From Ruminococcus sp. (GTDB lineage: Bacteria > Bacillota > Clostridia > Oscillospirales > Ruminococcaceae), in NCBI RefSeq assembly GCF_019417665.1, contig NZ_DXUU01000044.1, forward strand, positions 1 through 25,323: DNA of 25,323 nt, in the 5' to 3' direction. A program made the position numbers and the translations under genes. The stretch's first letter is position 1; every line of letters begins with the position of its first letter. A model generated the notes under the pieces. That model did not search any database. It had not been told where the DNA came from and saw only the letters and a list, made by a program, of their open reading frames with translations. Shown here in pieces: positions 22,379 through 25,323 of the stretch.

Positions 22379-25174
22379 ATGCGGAAAAATAGCTGGGCAC
22401 GTTTGCTGTCTGTTGTCATGGCAGCAGCGGTTGGTATGACTTCTTTTGCAATAGTACCGGAGTACGCACAGGCAGAGGACGCTTCATTCGAAACAACAGC
22501 TGTTATGGCATATGATACTGTTTTTTATACATTAGATATTTTAGGGAACGCAGTGATTGTCGGCGGCGATGAGACATGTGAGACGATTCTGATTCCGGAT
22601 GTCATTGAAGGACATGTTGTCACGGAGATCGCACAGGAGGCGTTTGCCGAAAATGAAACGCTTCGATCCGTGTATATCCCGGACAGCGTGACAACTATCG
22701 GGGATCATGCCTTTTATGATTGTTTCAATCTTGCAGAAGTTGAGGGAGCTTCTTCTGCAATTTATGTGGGACAAGAGATCCTGGGGGGTACCCAATGGCA
22801 GGAAAACTGCGGAACAGAACTGGCTGTGCTGAACGGCAGGATCGCAGTGGATGTGCTCCGGGAGAACACTTCTGTGACAATTCCTGACGGTGTAGAGGTT
22901 CTTGCAGACCGTCTGTTTCTGGAGAATGAAACGATAGCCCAGGTGGGAATGCCGAAAAGTGTGCTCTATGTGGGAAGCGGCTGTTTTGCTTATTGCAGCT
23001 CACTGTCAGAAGTGCATTTTTCCTCGGGACTGCGTCAGATCCGGGACAGTGCTTTTTATGAGTGTACTGCATTGGAGTTGGCAGATTTTCCAAGTACATT
23101 GCTTTCCATCGGAAATCAGGCGTTCTACGGCTGTTCTGCTATGGAGTCTGTTTCCTTTTGCAATGGACTGCGCACCATCGGAGACGCTGCCTTCGAATCC
23201 TGTACCGCACTCCGCCTTCTTGTGCTGCCGACTTCGCTGACAAGTTTGGGAACATCTACGTTTTCCAATTGTACTTCGCTGTACATGATGGTGATCTCAG
23301 GGAAACTGGAAAAGATCCCGGCAGGTGCTTTTTCCGGGTGCAAAATGCTGGAATATGCAGCCATTAACGACAGTGTGAAGGTCATCGGCGACTATGCTTT
23401 CAATGACTGCACCAGTCTCCGGGTCATTAATATGCCGGAAAATCTGAGCGAGATCGGTGCCTATGCCTTTTCTATGTGCACCAGTCTGACGGATCTGGAA
23501 CTGCCGGATTCTGTACACACAGTGGGCAAGGATGCGTTCTTTAAAACAGGCTGGATGGAACAGCAGGAGGGTACCTGGGCGATCTGCGATGGTGTACTTC
23601 TGGAATATCGGGGCAATGCAGAGATGATCCTGATTCCCCAGAATGTACATACTATCGCCAGCGGATTTCTGGCGAATCAGTCTAATGTAATACATGTAGT
23701 GCTGCCGTCCGGTATGACAAACATCAATGCGGAAGCGTTTCTGGGCTGTGAGACCATTCAGCAGGTGGACTTTTCTGACACCATTACCAGCATTGAAAAC
23801 GGTGCGTTCCAGTATTGCACTTCGCTCCGCACGATTACAAAAATGACTGCTGTAGAAACCATTGGGGACAGCACTTTTGAAGGATGTTCTGCATTACAGG
23901 AGATCACATTGCCGACAGGGCTTGTGACCATCGGAGAAGATGCATTTCGGAATTGCAGCAGCCTGAAAACGGTACAGATACCTGCAACACTTGCTACCAT
24001 CGGAGACGGCGCCTTTTATGGCTGTTCGTCTTTGGAAAGAACACAGACTAGTTTTCAGTTGGAAAATACCTGTGTGACAGAGATCGCATCAGAGACCTTT
24101 GCCTATTGCAGTAATTTAAACGCATTGATCTTGCCGGAAACGCTGGTTTCTGTACAGGCAGATTCCTTTACGGGCTGCGAAAAGGCTATCATTGCCTTTC
24201 TGAACAGCAGCACGGTAATTCCCATGGTGGAATCCACGTTCCCGGAAAATTGTCTTTTACTGGGCTATAAAGGTTCTACGGTGCAGCAGTATGCCCAGAC
24301 ATTTGACCGGCGATTCAGTGCATTAAGCGATAATATAGAAACGGCTACCACTACAGCGCAGCAAAGCACAACTGCTGAGACAACGTTCCAGACGACAGAG
24401 ACTTCGGCGGAAACGGTATTCACCACCACAACAGCGTCCTCTGTGACATTGCCGCCTTTTATCACTGCAGATTCTTCATTCAATACGACGACATATGATT
24501 CTCAGGAGACCGCAGGAGGAATAACGACTCTGGAAACTACAACTACTGTGGCAACATGGATCACTACAGATACTATGAATACGGCAGAAACTATTTCTGC
24601 AACTGCAACGGGTGTTGTATTGACCACGGAAGAGACAGGTACTACCGTAACAGAAACTGTCACTACAGATAATGCTGCTTCCGGCACAGAAATCACTACA
24701 AGTCGGGCACCGTCGTTCACCTCGGAATTGACAGCGACTGCGGAGTCCACGCTGACTACCTCAACTGTCACTACTACAAAGCCCATGACCACAACGCAAT
24801 TCACCGCCACAACACTTGAAACAACGACAACGCTTACTACCACAACTATGGATGTCACGGGAATAACGACGCTCGCCACGGAAACGACAGAAGTGTCAAA
24901 TACTGGTTCAGAACCGACTCAGGGAGATGTTGATGGCAATGGCAGGATCGATGCCGATGACGCTTACTTTGTGCTTGTGATATATGCACAGCTGGCTGTG
25001 GGTGAGGAAGTGACATTGGATGAGGATGTCTGGGAACGTATGGATGTGGATCAGGACGGCGTTGTTTCAGCTGACGATGCCTATCAGATACTGCGGTTCT
25101 ATGCCATGCAGGCAGTGGGAGAAAATATAGATGTCTCCCAGTGGCTGGAACAGATTCGGCGCAGAGCGGAATGA
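22379..25174 (+). CDS. Large secreted BspA-type LRR protein with Thr-rich linker and dockerin
   Basis: This 931-residue protein has a signal peptide (MRKNSWARLLSVVMAAAVG, likely cleavage after AQA near residue 35). About 18 LRR_5 repeats run to about residue 640, broken by two W-containing inserts (GGTQWQEN and KTGWMEQQ). A Thr/Ser-rich linker of about 195 residues (about 650-845) and a dockerin (about 846-920) with calcium loops DVDGNGRIDADD and DVDQDGVVSADD complete it. The N-terminal module before the repeats matches the paralogue upstream (xTxFYxxxxxxNxVI...VTEIAxxAF). The ATG at 22379 has GGAAAGGAG 8 nt upstream; a GTG at 22370 in frame lies inside that site. The linker resembles mucin-like or cellulosomal linkers and could be O-glycosylated. 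Its binding target is unknown. Confidence 0.9.
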   Translation: MRKNSWARLLSVVMAAAVGMTSFAIVPEYAQAEDASFETTAVMAYDTVFYTLDILGNAVIVGGDETCETILIPDVIEGHVVTEIAQEAFAENETLRSVYIPDSVTTIGDHAFYDCFNLAEVEGASSAIYVGQEILGGTQWQENCGTELAVLNGRIAVDVLRENTSVTIPDGVEVLADRLFLENETIAQVGMPKSVLYVGSGCFAYCSSLSEVHFSSGLRQIRDSAFYECTALELADFPSTLLSIGNQAFYGCSAMESVSFCNGLRTIGDAAFESCTALRLLVLPTSLTSLGTSTFSNCTSLYMMVISGKLEKIPAGAFSGCKMLEYAAINDSVKVIGDYAFNDCTSLRVINMPENLSEIGAYAFSMCTSLTDLELPDSVHTVGKDAFFKTGWMEQQEGTWAICDGVLLEYRGNAEMILIPQNVHTIASGFLANQSNVIHVVLPSGMTNINAEAFLGCETIQQVDFSDTITSIENGAFQYCTSLRTITKMTAVETIGDSTFEGCSALQEITLPTGLVTIGEDAFRNCSSLKTVQIPATLATIGDGAFYGCSSLERTQTSFQLENTCVTEIASETFAYCSNLNALILPETLVSVQADSFTGCEKAIIAFLNSSTVIPMVESTFPENCLLLGYKGSTVQQYAQTFDRRFSALSDNIETATTTAQQSTTAETTFQTTETSAETVFTTTTASSVTLPPFITADSSFNTTTYDSQETAGGITTLETTTTVATWITTDTMNTAETISATATGVVLTTEETGTTVTETVTTDNAASGTEITTSRAPSFTSELTATAESTLTTSTVTTTKPMTTTQFTATTLETTTTLTTTTMDVTGITTLATETTEVSNTGSEPTQGDVDGNGRIDADDAYFVLVIYAQLAVGEEVTLDEDVWERMDVDQDGVVSADDAYQILRFYAMQAVGENIDVSQWLEQIRRRAE

Positions 25175-25203
25175 TCGAAAAATGATTTCATGATTTATTG
25201 TAT

Positions 25204-25239
25204 CAGACGGGGCGGCATAGGCTGTTCCATCTGTTTTTT
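25204..25239 (+). terminator. Rho-independent terminator after the second LRR-dockerin gene
   Basis: A 13-position stem (25204-25216 with 25221-25233; one mismatch, several G-U) with the 4-nt loop ATAG is followed by TTTTTTAT. No terminator is visible between the two LRR-dockerin genes, so they may share a transcript ending here. The last 84 bases show no gene start that can be supported. Confidence 0.85.
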
Positions 25240-25323
25240 ATCGGATATAATTGTAAATTTTTTAAAAATGTCTATTTGTCAATGATGTGAGACCAAAAAA
25301 TAAGAAAAGAAAGATTCTGTTGA

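Overview
This window looks like a chromosomal segment of a gut or rumen Firmicute of the Ruminococcus type (Oscillospiraceae). The evidence is the sigma-A-type promoters with strong Shine-Dalgarno sites, the Gram-positive type 2 GalT, the yabN/yabO-like mazG-rqcP pair, and two secreted leucine-rich-repeat proteins ending in type I dockerins, the hallmark of cellulosome- or amylosome-building ruminococci. The species cannot be fixed from the sequence alone.

Region 1 (1-13.0 kb): a tRNA-Gln gene with its own promoter and terminator is followed by a divergent AraC-family regulator and a nine-gene collinear cluster on the + strand: msmE-msmF-msmG (ABC sugar importer without its ATPase), gtfA (sucrose phosphorylase), aga (GH36 alpha-galactosidase), galK, galE, galT and scrK. 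Gene junctions overlap by 4 bp or leave gaps of about 12 bp or less, except for an 86-nt gap with a strong hairpin between msmG and gtfA. Together they form an inferred complete intracellular route for raffinose-family oligosaccharides: import, removal of galactose, phosphorolysis of sucrose, the Leloir pathway for galactose, and phosphorylation of fructose.

Region 2 (13.0-18.6 kb, all - strand): a polyprenyl-phosphate sugar-1-phosphate transferase with an unusually long (about 340 nt) leader holding a 135-nt strongly folded RNA; then trpS-mazG-rqcP, an unrecognised 176-residue protein, and a fold-type I PLP aminotransferase. Small palindromic repeats sharing a TGTAGGG end are scattered through the gaps at 16.5-18.8 kb.

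Region 3 (18.8-25.3 kb, + strand): a MOP-superfamily (SpoVB/MurJ-like) flippase with a strong terminator, then two tandem paralogous secreted proteins made of BspA-type leucine-rich repeats plus a C-terminal dockerin. The second also has a threonine-rich linker of about 195 residues. These probably dock onto a cohesin scaffold as non-catalytic binding or adhesion modules.

The least explained items are the LRR-dockerin pair, the structured RNA upstream of the sugar transferase, and the 176-residue protein.
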